From Acidobacteriota bacterium (GTDB lineage Bacteria > Acidobacteriota > Blastocatellia > RBC074): 64,000 bases of DNA. A model generated the notes under the pieces. The model was not told the DNA's origin. It saw nothing but the letters and a program-made list of their open reading frames with translations, and searched no databases. The position numbers and the translations under genes are program-made. Shown in pieces: positions 52,581 to 61,892 of this stretch (within the stretch, counting starts at the first letter, position 1; each line of letters opens with the position of its first letter). The stretch covers positions 62,001-126,000 of the forward strand of contig JADJLO010000001.1 of the NCBI GenBank assembly GCA_016710075.1, written 5' to 3'.

Positions 52581-54236
52581 ATGAGCAGACTTCAGATAAC
52601 TCCCCTTGGAGGGCTCGGACAATTTGGAATGAATATGACGGTCTTCAGATACGAGGATCAGATGATCATCGTAGATTGCGGAATGATGTTTCCGGATGAA
52701 GACCTGCTGGGCGTTGACATCGCTATTCCCGATCTTACCTACATCGAGGAACATAAGGATGAGTTGGTCGGAATTGTTCTGACCCACGCTCACGAAGACC
52801 ATGTCGGCGCTCTTCCTTTCCTGCTGCAGATCGCCAATCCGCCCATTTACGCCACTGAATTCACCTTCGGTCTTGTCGAGGGCAAACTGCAGGAATTTGG
52901 ACTGCTCGATAAAGTGGATACACACACCATCAGGCCCGGTCAGAAATTCAAACTGGCTTCATTCGAAATTGAGTTCATCAGGGTTTCGCACTCTCTGGTC
53001 GATTGCGTTGCTCTCGCCATTCATACACCCGTGGGAATCGTCATTCACACCGGAGACTTCAAGGTCGATGAGACTCCAGTCATGGGCGAGCCCATAGATC
53101 TCAAGACCCTCAATGCATACGGCGATAACGGTGTCCTCGCCCTGCTGGCCGATTCGACCAACGTGGAGAATGAAGGCCGCACCGGTTCCGAAAAGGCCGT
53201 CATCCCCGCATTCGAGAAAATTTTTGAACAAACGAAGGGCCGGATCATCGTCTCCTGCTTTTCCACCAGTATCCACAGACTACAGATAGTATTCGACCTC
53301 GCGGTTGAATCCGGCCGATCCATCGCCCTGCTCGGACGCAGCATGATTCGGAATGTCGAGGTCGCCAAGAAATACGGCTATCTTGAAGTCGAGGAAGGCC
53401 GCCTCATCAGCACTCAGCAGGCTAAAAAAATGTCCCCCGATGAGGTCTGTCTCATGGTTACCGGCAGCCAGGGAGAGCCAATGTCCGCCCTTGCCAGGAT
53501 GGCTGTCGATTCTCACAGGGACGCTAATGTCATCAAGGGTGATACCGTGGTTATTTCGGCCAGACAGATACCCGGAAATGAAAAGTCCATCTCGCGCATG
53601 ATGAACCACCTCTTCAAAAAGGATGCACGCGTGATCGACTCCGGAATCGCCCGCATCCACGTCTCCGGTCACGGCAAACAGGAAGACCTGAAAATCATGT
53701 ATCAAGCCGTCAGACCCAAATTCCTGATCCCCATCCACGGAGAGACACGTCAACTCTACAGGCACGCCGAAGCCGCCAAAAAATGGGGCGTCCCTCGGGA
53801 TCGGATCGTCATTGCCGAAAGCGGGGATGTCATCGAACTTGACGAGAACAGCGCCCGCGTCTCGGAAAAAGTCACCGTCGGTCGGATTTTGATAGACGAT
53901 TCGGGGTCGGGTCGGATCGATGATCTGGTCCTCAGAGACCGCAAACACCTGGCTTATGACGGCATCGTCCTGCCGATCGTCGCCATCAACAGGGCATCGG
54001 GGGACCTTGAATCCGCCCCGGAAGTCGTCCAAAAAGGCCTTGCCCTTGGCGATGACGCCCTCGAATTCCTTCAAAAAGCCCGGGTGGTCGTCGGCCAAAC
54101 CGTTGCCACCGCCAGCTTCGAAGAACGTGTCGACTGGGCTGTCATTAAGGAAAAAATCAGAATCGACCTCAAACGATATATCCAAAAAGAGACCGGTCGA
54201 CGACCTATGATCATCCCTGTCGTCCTGGAAGTCTGA
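52581..54236 (+). CDS. rnj: Ribonuclease J
   Basis: 551 residues; metallo-beta-lactamase/beta-CASP exo- and endoribonuclease in RNA decay and maturation. HxHxDH zinc motif at THAHEDH (His69, His71, Asp73, His74); LLADSTNVENEG, CFSTSIHRLQIV, GSQGEPMSAL, and the beta-CASP HVSGHGKQEDLK are all present. The C-terminal domain is about 100 residues, as usual. Presence of RNase J, typical of Firmicutes, Actinobacteria and Acidobacteriota, agrees with the proposed phylum. No gene is coupled to it. Confidence 0.96.
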   Translation: MSRLQITPLGGLGQFGMNMTVFRYEDQMIIVDCGMMFPDEDLLGVDIAIPDLTYIEEHKDELVGIVLTHAHEDHVGALPFLLQIANPPIYATEFTFGLVEGKLQEFGLLDKVDTHTIRPGQKFKLASFEIEFIRVSHSLVDCVALAIHTPVGIVIHTGDFKVDETPVMGEPIDLKTLNAYGDNGVLALLADSTNVENEGRTGSEKAVIPAFEKIFEQTKGRIIVSCFSTSIHRLQIVFDLAVESGRSIALLGRSMIRNVEVAKKYGYLEVEEGRLISTQQAKKMSPDEVCLMVTGSQGEPMSALARMAVDSHRDANVIKGDTVVISARQIPGNEKSISRMMNHLFKKDARVIDSGIARIHVSGHGKQEDLKIMYQAVRPKFLIPIHGETRQLYRHAEAAKKWGVPRDRIVIAESGDVIELDENSARVSEKVTVGRILIDDSGSGRIDDLVLRDRKHLAYDGIVLPIVAINRASGDLESAPEVVQKGLALGDDALEFLQKARVVVGQTVATASFEERVDWAVIKEKIRIDLKRYIQKETGRRPMIIPVVLEV

Positions 54237-54888
54237 TCTTCAGGACCTGTCAGACAGGATACTGACACCATTTGTTTTCATCATGTGTAACCTATGGGTG
54301 ACTAACCGCAACTCTAATAATATCAATTATTAAAGCCGGTTCAGGTTCTGATTTAATTGTTGACACAAATTGCAATCTCGCGTACACTCCGCTACGAGTT
54401 CGGCTTGCCTCAAGAGCTGAGCAGCACAAGAGTCGATATTTTTAATTCAGTTCCGGCAGGGTTTCTGACAGATTTACTGACAGAGTTTACTGACATAAAC
54501 GCCAAATGGTTGAAATTTAAAGCTCTTTGCTGAATACACATCGCCCATCCCCGTCAAGCAGTGTTAATCACTCGCATCAATTTAGCCGAATCAGCAGCAA
54601 CATTTTATTGCCGCGACCAACTCTTGAAAAATGTTTATCTAGATCATTTAAGTCCGAAGTTTTGGAACAGTTATTGCAAGGGTATAGGTCGACCTGCTTG
54701 ATTGCGAAGCAAGTTTGCCCGCAAGGCAACCCAAAGGTAGACTTTGAGTTCTAAGGGTGGAATTCTGTAGGGGGATTTCCCCGGGGCAGGTTAACTAAAA
54801 AACACCGATCTACGTGGTTCGGTAAATTAAACAAAATTCAACCAAGTTTCTAATTTTTTTTAGAGAGTAGTAAAGGAGTCATAACACA
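54237..54888. other. 652-base gap with promoter and hairpin-rich leader
   Basis: No protein gene is supported; a 75-codon frame at 54527-54754 has no recognisable features. Between the promoter at 54360 and the next ATG are three CTGACA copies at 12-13 base intervals (54465, 54477, 54490) and a run of small hairpins: TTGCC/GGCAA (54715-54729), CAAAG/CTTTG (54732-54746), GGGGATTTCCCC (54771-54782), plus AGGTCGACCT (54686-54695). A good ribosome site AAGGAG is at 54872-54877. I could not match it to a known riboswitch class. Confidence 0.55.
54360..54388 (+). promoter_or_regulatory. Probable promoter for the secreted-protein gene at 54889
   Basis: TTGACA (54360-54365), 17 bases, TACACT (54383-54388). 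It would give a leader of about 500 bases before the ATG, or drive a small RNA. Confidence 0.55.
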
Positions 54889-55901
54889 ATGCGAACCTCA
54901 CGCCATTTCTCCTCAATATTAATGGTTCTGGCAGCAACCCTGATGCTTTCGGTAACCGCTTTTGCCGCTGAGCCAAATCTGGGCCCGGGAGCTGCCTTTC
55001 CTCGGGATGGCGCAGTAAGCGATGTTAAAGCCGGCTCGGTTCTGTTCTTCAATTTGTTCTCTTCCAGCGCCTCTAATCCTGTGGGAGTCAACACCAGGAT
55101 TGAGATCACCAATACCAATCCGTCATCATCGGTGGCAGTTCACCTTTTCTTTGTGGATGGCGAGACGTGCTCGCCGGCGGATTTCTATTTCTGCCTGACA
55201 CCGAATCAGACATATGTCTTTCGGGCGTCTGATTTCGACCCTGATACAACCGGTTATGTGGTGGCCATCGCTGTCGACAACAGCGGATGTCCGATCCGGT
55301 TCAATTATTTAATTGGCGCCGAATACGTCAAACTGGCTTCAGGACACACCACCTCACTGAACGCGGAATCGCTTGCTGCGCTGAGAAATCTGGATGATAT
55401 CTGCAACTCAGCAAACTCGTTTTCAAGCGTGCTGAATTTCAACGGGGTCGATTACGATCTTGTGCCTGCGACGCTGGCCATCGATAACATTCCGAGCAGA
55501 ATGGATAATAACGACACGCTGATCATCCTCAACCGTCCGGGTGGCGACCTGGGGCTGGGGGCTTCCAGGATCGGAACCATCTTCGGATTACTTTACAACG
55601 ACGTCGAAGTCGCGCACAGCTTTCGATAAGTTCCTCATTGTGTCAGTTCAGGTTCAGCTTCGGGAATCCAACACCCAGAACTGTCCCGCGTTTCACCAGT
55701 GTGGTCCCGACCGGACGAACCGGATGGGTCAAGTTCTATTCGAACACTGGCGCACCGATCTTCGGCGCAATGATCAACTACAACCCGAATACGGCGACGT
55801 CAACGTCGGCATTCAATGGGGGGCATAACCTGCACAAACTGACGTTCACTACGTCTTCGTTCACCGTGCCGGTCTTCCCCGCCGCCTGCGCATTTAGATA
55901 G
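54889..55901 (+). pseudogene. Secreted protein of unknown function, one frameshift
   Basis: First frame 54889-55629 gives 246 residues with a signal peptide (SSILMVLAATLMLSVTAFA), then a beta-rich body (LFFNLFSSSASN, RIEITNTNPSSSVAVHLFFVDG). It ends after AHSFR, but the next frame (55638-55901) continues with CQFRFSFGNPTPRTVPRF and ends AACAFR. Restoring one T in CTTTCG (near 55620) joins them as AHSFSISSSLCQFRFSFG, giving about 337 residues. Six or more cysteines suggest disulfides. The family is not one I can name. AAGGAG lies 11 bases before the ATG. A strong bidirectional terminator follows. Confidence 0.7.
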
Positions 55902-55930
55902 AAATCCGGGTATAGCCAGATAGCTAGATA

Positions 55931-55971
55931 GCATGAAAAAAGGCCGGTCATTGACCGGCCTTTTTTCATGC
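55931..55971. terminator. Perfect palindrome, bidirectional terminator
   Basis: A 20-base arm GCATGAAAAAAGGCCGGTCA (55931-55950) is exactly inverted at 55952-55971 around a single central base. GC-rich core with A/T runs on both sides, between the convergent secreted-protein and sucC genes. Confidence 0.9.
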
Positions 55972-55997
55972 AACAAACATATGAGATCGGGTATGAG

Positions 55998-57161
55998 TTA
56001 GCTGCCTGAGGCTGCAGCGACAGCCTTCTCCGCTGCGTCCTTCATTCCCTTTGCGACAATGAAGTTGAGTCCGGATTCCCTGAGGACTTTCTGACCTTCT
56101 TCGACGTTGGTGCCTTCGAGCCGGACGACAATCGGTTTGGTCACCTTGAGATTGCGTGCGGCTTCGACAACGCCGCGGGCCACCATGTCGCAGCGGACGA
56201 TTCCGCCGAAGATATTGATCAGGACTGCCTGGACATTCTGGTCGGCCAGAAGAATGCGGAAGGCGTTCTCGACTCGCTCCTGAGAAGCGCCGCCTCCGAC
56301 ATCGAGGAAGTTGGCGGGCTCGCCTCCGGCAAGTTTAATGATGTCCATGGTTGCCATGGCAAGACCTGCGCCGTTGACCATGCAGGCTATGTTTCCATCG
56401 AGCTTGATGTAGTTGAGGTCGAATTTCGAGGCTTCGATTTCGAGAGGAGCCTCTTCATTGAGATCGCGAAGTTCGGCGAATTCCTTGTGTCGATAAAGCG
56501 CGTTGTCGTCGAAACTGACCTTGGCATCAAGGGCGTAAAGCTCGCCGTCTTCGGTGAGAAGGAAGGGATTGATCTCCACCATGGAGGCATCCAGTTCGAC
56601 GAAGGCGCGATAAAGAGAGAGCATGAACTTCGTTGCCTTCCCGATCAGCTCCGGCGCCAGTCCCAGGCCGAACGCCAGGTTGCGCGCCTGGAACGGCTGC
56701 ATGCCAACGGCCGGATCGATGTATTCCTTGAGGATTTTCTCCGGAGTCTTTGCGGCTACCTCTTCGATATCCATGCCGCCCGCAGGTGATGCCATAAAGA
56801 CCAGCCTGGATGACTCACGATCGAGCAGCATCCCCAGATAAAACTCCTGTTTGATTTTGAGGCCCTCTTCGATGAGCAATGTATGAACCGTGCGGCCTTC
56901 GGGTCCGGTCTGATGAGTGACCAGATTCATGCCGATTATCTGTTTGGCGATATTGTGGACATCCTCGGTCGTCCGGGCGAGTTTGACGCCCCCGCCTTTG
57001 CCTCGCCCTCCGGCATGAATCTGCGCCTTGATGACAACCGGCAGCCCTAGCTCCTTGGCCGCTGCTTCAGCCTCGGCTACAGTGCGCGCGACTATGCCCC
57101 TCGGCACCTTGACTTCAAATCGACGCAGCAGTTCTTTTCCCTGATACTCATGAATCTTCAT
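55998..57161 (-). CDS. sucC: Succinyl-CoA ligase (ADP-forming) beta subunit
   Basis: 387 residues; citric-acid-cycle enzyme that makes ATP or GTP from succinyl-CoA. Starts MKIHEYQGKELLRRF; ATP-grasp residues in QIHAGGRGKGGGVK, VEINPFLLTEDG and GNIACMVNGAGLAMATMD are seen, as well as the LDVGGGAS and INIFGGIVRCD motifs of the C-terminal domain. The sucD gene, usually adjacent, is not downstream: the gene is followed by the terminator and a convergent gene. It is divergent from the serA group. Confidence 0.96.
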   Translation of the reverse strand: MKIHEYQGKELLRRFEVKVPRGIVARTVAEAEAAAKELGLPVVIKAQIHAGGRGKGGGVKLARTTEDVHNIAKQIIGMNLVTHQTGPEGRTVHTLLIEEGLKIKQEFYLGMLLDRESSRLVFMASPAGGMDIEEVAAKTPEKILKEYIDPAVGMQPFQARNLAFGLGLAPELIGKATKFMLSLYRAFVELDASMVEINPFLLTEDGELYALDAKVSFDDNALYRHKEFAELRDLNEEAPLEIEASKFDLNYIKLDGNIACMVNGAGLAMATMDIIKLAGGEPANFLDVGGGASQERVENAFRILLADQNVQAVLINIFGGIVRCDMVARGVVEAARNLKVTKPIVVRLEGTNVEEGQKVLRESGLNFIVAKGMKDAAEKAVAAASGS

Positions 57162-57567
57162 TGATTATGCCTCACACGTGGATTAGATATATTGAAAATG
57201 AACCAGAAGTGTAAAAGCCGTAATCGCAAAAGGGCAAGATGCAGACGGTGATCATTGTTTGATTTTTGGCGGTATCGAACGTATTATTTCAATGCTTCAA
57301 AGTGATTCGGAGCACATTCCAAACAGATCTGATTTTCTGATGACCGGAGATAAAATCAAGACATTTGTAATCATACATTCGCACAGGCGGGGCCATAGCG
57401 CCCCTGCAGCGTCAGCCCATTCCGGTCATTCAATCTGCTCATGGCGTGAATCATCAACAGTCTGTTACCGTTCACTTTTGTGGTCATGGTAACAGGGGCG
57501 CCCCCACTTCCGACTCCTAATATTTCATCATTGAATGAACCAGAGAAAGGCTGGAATTATTTATTAT
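57162..57567. other. 406-base divergent gap with a long serA leader
   Basis: No protein gene is supported. A promoter candidate at 57259 leaves about 270 bases before serA. In it GCGCCCCTG (57398-57406) is perfectly inverted at 57493-57501, and TGTTACC (about 57464) is inverted by GGTAACA (about 57488), so a long-range fold is possible. Confidence 0.5.
57259..57287 (+). promoter_or_regulatory. Possible serA promoter
   Basis: TTGATT (57259-57264), 17 bases, TATTAT (57282-57287). Spacing is ideal and the -10 good; the -35 matches at four of six positions. Confidence 0.5.
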
Positions 57568-59148
57568 ATGAAAATCCTGATCAGCGATAATTTATCCAAG
57601 TGCGGCGTTGAGGTATTGCAGCAGCACAAGGAATTCCAAGTGGATGTTAAAACAGGCTTGAAACCGGAGGAACTGAAGGCAATCATTGGCGAGTATCAGG
57701 GCCTTGTAGTTCGAAGCGAGACCAAGGTCACTGCCGATATTTTAAACGCGGCCGACAACCTCAAGGTCATCGGTCGTGCGGGAACAGGCGTTGACAATAT
57801 CGACGTCAACGTGGCGACTCAGAAGGGCATTGTCGTGATGAATGCCGCGGCTGGCAACAGCGTGACCACGGCGGAGCACACAATTTCGCTGCTGATGTCG
57901 CTGGCCAGAAAGATTCCTCAGGCGCATGGGAAGCTGAAAAACGGCATTTGGGACAAGAAGAGTTTTATGGGAGTCGAGCTTGCCGGAAAGACGCTCGGCG
58001 TGATCGGGCTTGGCAACATCGGAAAGATAGTCGCATCCCGGGCCATTGGTCTGGCCATGAAAGTTATCGCGTATGATCCTTTCATATCGAAAGAGGTGGC
58101 AGGCAAGGCCGGGATCGAGCTCGGCAGCCTTGATGACGTGTTCAAGCGTGCTGATTTTATTACGGTTCACACGCCTCTGACAGATGAGACCCGTGGAATC
58201 GTCGGTGAAGCGGCGTTCGCAAAAATGAAAGATGGGGTTCGGGTGATCAACTGTGCGAGAGGCGGGCTGGTCGATGAGCAGGCGCTCTATCAGGCAATCA
58301 AATCGGGCAAGGTAGCCGGGGCGGCTCTGGATGTGTTCGTCAAAGAACCTGTACCGGAAGATCATCCTCTGCTGACGCTTGATCAGGTCGTCGTCACCCC
58401 GCATCTGGGCGCTTCAACAAATGAGGCTCAGGACGCAGTGGCGGTGACTATTGCCGAGCAGGTTGCAAACTTTCTTTCGAGCGGAGCAGTTGCGGGAGCC
58501 GTCAATGTCCCTGCGGTAAGTCCGGAAGCGCTGGTCAATATCAGTCCCTATCTCACCCTTGGAGGAAAACTCGGAGCCTTCCTGGCCCAGTATTTCAACA
58601 AGCCGGTGAGCGAAGTGACGATCAATTACAGCGGTGATGTGGCGGATCTGGATGTCAGGCCGATCACTCAGGCGGTGCTGACCGGATTGCTCAAATCGGT
58701 CAGTGCGCGCGTCAATCAGGTGAACGCGTCGCTCATAGCCGAAGAGCGCGGCCTGAGGGTGACTGAATCGAAGTCTCTCACTGCTCAGGATTTCACGAGT
58801 CTGATCGAGGTCAGTGTCCGAAATGAATCGGGTGAGAGCAAAGTGGCCGGCACTCATTACGGTCATGGCGACTTGAGAATAGTCAACATCGATTCCTACA
58901 GGCTCGAGGTCATTCCCGAAGGCCACATGCTGATCCTTCAGAATGACGACCAGCCTGGAGTTGTCGGCAGGGTCGGGACATTCCTCGGAGACCACAAGAT
59001 AAACATCGCCCAGATGTATCTGAGCCGCAACCGTGCAGGCGGAGTCGCTCTTGCCGTCTACCAGGTTGACAGCGTTGTCGATGCCGGGACGATCGCCGAG
59101 TTGTGCGAAGTGCAGCACGTGCTTTCAGTTCAGCAGATCAATCTTTAA
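57568..59148 (+). CDS. serA: D-3-phosphoglycerate dehydrogenase
   Basis: 526 residues from ATG 57568, the start typical of the family (MKILISDNLSKCGVEVL); an in-frame ATG at 57535 adds 11 unrelated residues. First step of serine synthesis. NAD-binding GLGNIGKIVASRA (about 149-161), VINCARGGLVDE, and the catalytic His in PHLGASTNEAQ. The C-terminal intervening domain and ACT domain (about 450-526, HMLILQNDDQPGVVGRVG) suggest feedback control by serine. A 13-bp tandem repeat follows, then hisF. Confidence 0.95.
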   Translation: MKILISDNLSKCGVEVLQQHKEFQVDVKTGLKPEELKAIIGEYQGLVVRSETKVTADILNAADNLKVIGRAGTGVDNIDVNVATQKGIVVMNAAAGNSVTTAEHTISLLMSLARKIPQAHGKLKNGIWDKKSFMGVELAGKTLGVIGLGNIGKIVASRAIGLAMKVIAYDPFISKEVAGKAGIELGSLDDVFKRADFITVHTPLTDETRGIVGEAAFAKMKDGVRVINCARGGLVDEQALYQAIKSGKVAGAALDVFVKEPVPEDHPLLTLDQVVVTPHLGASTNEAQDAVAVTIAEQVANFLSSGAVAGAVNVPAVSPEALVNISPYLTLGGKLGAFLAQYFNKPVSEVTINYSGDVADLDVRPITQAVLTGLLKSVSARVNQVNASLIAEERGLRVTESKSLTAQDFTSLIEVSVRNESGESKVAGTHYGHGDLRIVNIDSYRLEVIPEGHMLILQNDDQPGVVGRVGTFLGDHKINIAQMYLSRNRAGGVALAVYQVDSVVDAGTIAELCEVQHVLSVQQINL

Positions 59149-59172
59149 TCTTTGGCTTTAATCTTTGGCTTT
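59147..59172. repeat. 13-bp tandem repeat, two copies, between serA and hisF
   Basis: AATCTTTGGCTTT at 59147-59159 and again at 59160-59172, covering the serA stop and the gap to hisF. Confidence 0.55.
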
Positions 59173-59189
59173 AACAGGCGGACGCAAAA

Positions 59190-59954
59190 ATGCTGGCAAA
59201 ACGAATCATTCCCTGCCTTGATGTCGATCGTGGGCGAGTGGTCAAAGGCAAGGGTTTCATCAATCTGGTTGATGCCGGCGACCCGGTCGAACAGGGCTAT
59301 CGTTACGATCAGGAAGGCGCTGATGAGCTGGTCTTTCTGGATATCACGGCGTCTTCCGATCGCCGGGAGATTGTCGCGGACATGGTCCGCCGGGTTGCCG
59401 ACAAGGTCTTCATCCCCTTCACAGTCGGCGGCGGAATCCGGACGGTCGAGGATATACGCGCCATTTTGATGGCGGGGGCGGACAAGATTTCGGTCAATAC
59501 ATCCGCCGTGCAGAATCCGGATCTGATACGGGAAGGGGCCGAGAAATTCGGATCTCAATGTATTGTCGTTGCCATCGATGCCAAGCGGTGCGAAGGTGAG
59601 AATCCTTCCTGGGAAGTTTATCTTCACGGAGGCAGGACACCCACCGGAATTGACGCGGTTGAATGGGCATCGAGGGCTGCTGATCTGGGGGCCGGCGAAA
59701 TCCTTCTGACGAGCATGGATTGCGACGGCATCAAGGACGGTTATGATCTCGAGCTGACCCGCTCCATCGCTCAAGCCGTAACCATTCCGGTTATCGCCTC
59801 CGGCGGAGCCGGCAATCTAGAGCATCTTTACCAGGCCCTGACCTCGGGTAAGGCCAGCGCAGTTCTGGCTGCTTCAATCTTTCATTTTGGCGAGTTTACA
59901 ATCGGTGAGGCAAAACAATATTTGCGTGATCGAGGTATTTTAATGCGGCCATGA
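59190..59954 (+). CDS. hisF: Imidazole glycerol phosphate synthase cyclase subunit
   Basis: 254 residues, TIM-barrel. Makes imidazole glycerol phosphate and AICAR with ammonia from HisH. Catalytic aspartates Asp11 in CLDVDRGRVVKG and the one in VVAIDAKRCEG are present, with phosphate-binding VGGGIRTVED and ASGGAGN. The usual hisH and hisA are not adjacent; hisIE lies 1.1 kb downstream after a hydrolase gene. Confidence 0.97.
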   Translation: MLAKRIIPCLDVDRGRVVKGKGFINLVDAGDPVEQGYRYDQEGADELVFLDITASSDRREIVADMVRRVADKVFIPFTVGGGIRTVEDIRAILMAGADKISVNTSAVQNPDLIREGAEKFGSQCIVVAIDAKRCEGENPSWEVYLHGGRTPTGIDAVEWASRAADLGAGEILLTSMDCDGIKDGYDLELTRSIAQAVTIPVIASGGAGNLEHLYQALTSGKASAVLAASIFHFGEFTIGEAKQYLRDRGILMRP

Positions 59955-60011
59955 AGTACGGCTGGTATGTTTATCAATATTGCCCCATCAATAATTTCAG
60001 GAGCATTCCAC

Positions 60012-61079
60012 ATGAGATTCGGATCAGGTGAGCGAAAATTTTTACTGTCGCTATTTTTTTGCGGCATGGTTGCGGGTTGGCAGATCTCCGGGCTGGCGCA
60101 GGGAGCCGACAAAAAGTCAGGCTTTCAGACACAGGAAGTGAAGTTTGACGGGGCCGGCGTTACATTGGCGGGAACGATGCTGACTCCGAAGCTCGATGCC
60201 GGCAAGCGTGCAGCGGCAATACTGATTGTCGGGGATACGAATGCCTCGGGGCGGGACGGGATCAATATCGGATCAGCGTCGCACGGCATATACAAATCGA
60301 TCGCGGAGCATCTGGTCTCGCGCGGATTGGTCGTGCTGAGATACGACAGCCGGTGCAAGGGAACCAGCGAATGCAAGCCGGCAGATGTCTTTGATGATTA
60401 TGTCGATGATGCGCACGGCGCCTTCAATTATTTGAAGAAGCAGTCCCAGGTCGATCCGGCGCAGGTCCTGATTTTTGGTCACGGTGAGGGCGGGATTATT
60501 GCCGCAACGGTGACAGCCCAGGAGGAAGGTAATACGACCGGGCTGGCGCTTGCCGCCACACCCGGCCGATATCTGGGGAAATGGCTTCGCGAAAAAACAC
60601 AGAAGCAAATGATCGAGGCGGGAAAATCCTCAGCGGATATCAGTGGGTATCTTCAGAAATTCGATCGCGTGACTCGGGGGATTACCTCAGGCCTGTCGGA
60701 TTTCAGTCAGATTAAACTTGATGAGAAAGATCCTTTTGATGCGGTTCTACTGGATCTGATCAAGAGGCAGCGGATCGTCGTCAGCCTGCTGATCAATGAT
60801 CCGCTTCAAATTGCCGCAAGCGTAAAAGCCCCGGTATTGATCCTTCAGGGAACTAAGGACCTGGAGGTCGGCGTCAAAGACGGCCAGTTTCTTGATGAGT
60901 CGCTCAAGAGGGTTTACAACACGGATGTCAAACTGGCGATCATCGATAATATGGATCACCTGCTTAAGACTAATACGGCCGAGGCGTCGTTCGCCTCCTA
61001 CTCGAACGCTTCACGGCCTCTCGATCCGGTCTTTTTGAAGGTCCTCTCCGACTGGGTGGTTTCCAAAGTGAAGCCATAA
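60012..61079 (+). CDS. Alpha/beta hydrolase with glycine in place of the nucleophile serine
   Basis: 355 residues from ATG 60012, with AGGAG 8 bases before it; a longer start at 59967 is less likely. A signal peptide (FLLSLFFCGMVAGWQISGLAQ) makes it periplasmic. The fold is seen in GVTLAGTML, LVVLRYDSRCKGTS, VDPAQVLIFGHGEGGIIAA, PVLILQGTKDLEVG and IIDNMDHLLKT. In this family the elbow reads GHSEGG; here it is GHGEGG (Gly158, codon GGT for AGT), while the acid and histidine candidates are kept. Either it is inactive or another residue serves. It lies between hisF and hisIE, though nothing links it to histidine synthesis. Confidence 0.85.
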   Translation: MRFGSGERKFLLSLFFCGMVAGWQISGLAQGADKKSGFQTQEVKFDGAGVTLAGTMLTPKLDAGKRAAAILIVGDTNASGRDGINIGSASHGIYKSIAEHLVSRGLVVLRYDSRCKGTSECKPADVFDDYVDDAHGAFNYLKKQSQVDPAQVLIFGHGEGGIIAATVTAQEEGNTTGLALAATPGRYLGKWLREKTQKQMIEAGKSSADISGYLQKFDRVTRGITSGLSDFSQIKLDEKDPFDAVLLDLIKRQRIVVSLLINDPLQIAASVKAPVLILQGTKDLEVGVKDGQFLDESLKRVYNTDVKLAIIDNMDHLLKTNTAEASFASYSNASRPLDPVFLKVLSDWVVSKVKP

Positions 61080-61100
61080 GTTTGAAACGAACAAAATGAT

Positions 61101-61862
61101 ATGTCCGAATCACTGATACAAAATCTGAAATTCGACGATCGTGGCCTGATTACTGCGATCGTTCAGGACGACGAGACCAATGAAGTCCTGACGGTCGCCT
61201 ACATGAATGCCGAAAGTCTGGTCAAGACGATCCAGACCGGTGAAACCTGGTTCTGGAGCCGGTCCAGGCAGAAGCTATGGCATAAAGGTGAGTCTTCAGG
61301 CAACACACAAACGGTTAGGGACATCCGGCTCGACTGCGACGGAGATGCTTTGCTGGTGCGCGTCAGACCGAGCGGGCCCGCCTGTCACACCGGCGAGGAG
61401 ACCTGTTTTTATAGAACCGCCGGAAAGGAAGCTGCCGGGATTCATCACGTCAGCAGAAACGGGATTAGAACAATCCCTGTAGTCGAGCCCTCTTCAGGCG
61501 CCGTGTCACTGGTTAATGTCCCGGCCCTTGATCTTGGCCTTATCCTTCATGACCTTTATAACCTGATACAGGAAAGAAAGGATCATCGACCCGAGGGATC
61601 TTACACGACTTATCTCTTCAACAGCGGTCTCGACAAGATTTTGAAAAAGGTCGGAGAAGAATCCTCCGAAACCATTATTGCCGCGAAAAATGAAGACCCG
61701 CGCCAGTTATCATCCGAGATCAGCGACCTTCTCTATCACCTGCTGGTCCTGATGGTTGAAAGGGAAGTAAGCCTGCAAGACATTCTCTTTGAGTTGAGCA
61801 ATCGCGCAGGTAAGCCGGCGAATTCCAAATACAGCCTTCACAACAAACCTGCGGAAAAGTGA
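61101..61862 (+). CDS. hisI: Bifunctional phosphoribosyl-AMP cyclohydrolase/phosphoribosyl-ATP pyrophosphatase
   Basis: 253 residues, HisI and HisE fused (HisIE), two middle steps of histidine synthesis. Zinc ligands are in RLDCDGD and GPACHTGEETCFYR (HisI part, about 70-110). After a longer than usual linker (about 112-145) the HisE part has LIQERKDHRPEGSYTTYLF, KKVGEESSETIIAA, and ISDLLYHLLVLM. The ATG is 21 bases after the hydrolase stop. Confidence 0.95.
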   Translation: MSESLIQNLKFDDRGLITAIVQDDETNEVLTVAYMNAESLVKTIQTGETWFWSRSRQKLWHKGESSGNTQTVRDIRLDCDGDALLVRVRPSGPACHTGEETCFYRTAGKEAAGIHHVSRNGIRTIPVVEPSSGAVSLVNVPALDLGLILHDLYNLIQERKDHRPEGSYTTYLFNSGLDKILKKVGEESSETIIAAKNEDPRQLSSEISDLLYHLLVLMVEREVSLQDILFELSNRAGKPANSKYSLHNKPAEK

Positions 61863-61892
61863 AGTTCGTTTTCCGGTTTCAAGTGAGAAGAT

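Noticed and set aside
54527..54754. 75-codon frame in the gap after RNase J
   Set aside because: Composition is unlike a protein, no ribosome site, and it covers the hairpin-rich leader.
54715..54790. Cyclic-di-GMP (GEMM) riboswitch
   Set aside because: Only loose likeness to GCAAGGC-type segments; the paired GACGCAAAGCC and GGUUGCC elements are not found in order.
57259..57492. 77-codon frame before serA
   Set aside because: Begins inside a promoter-like sequence and has no recognisable protein features.
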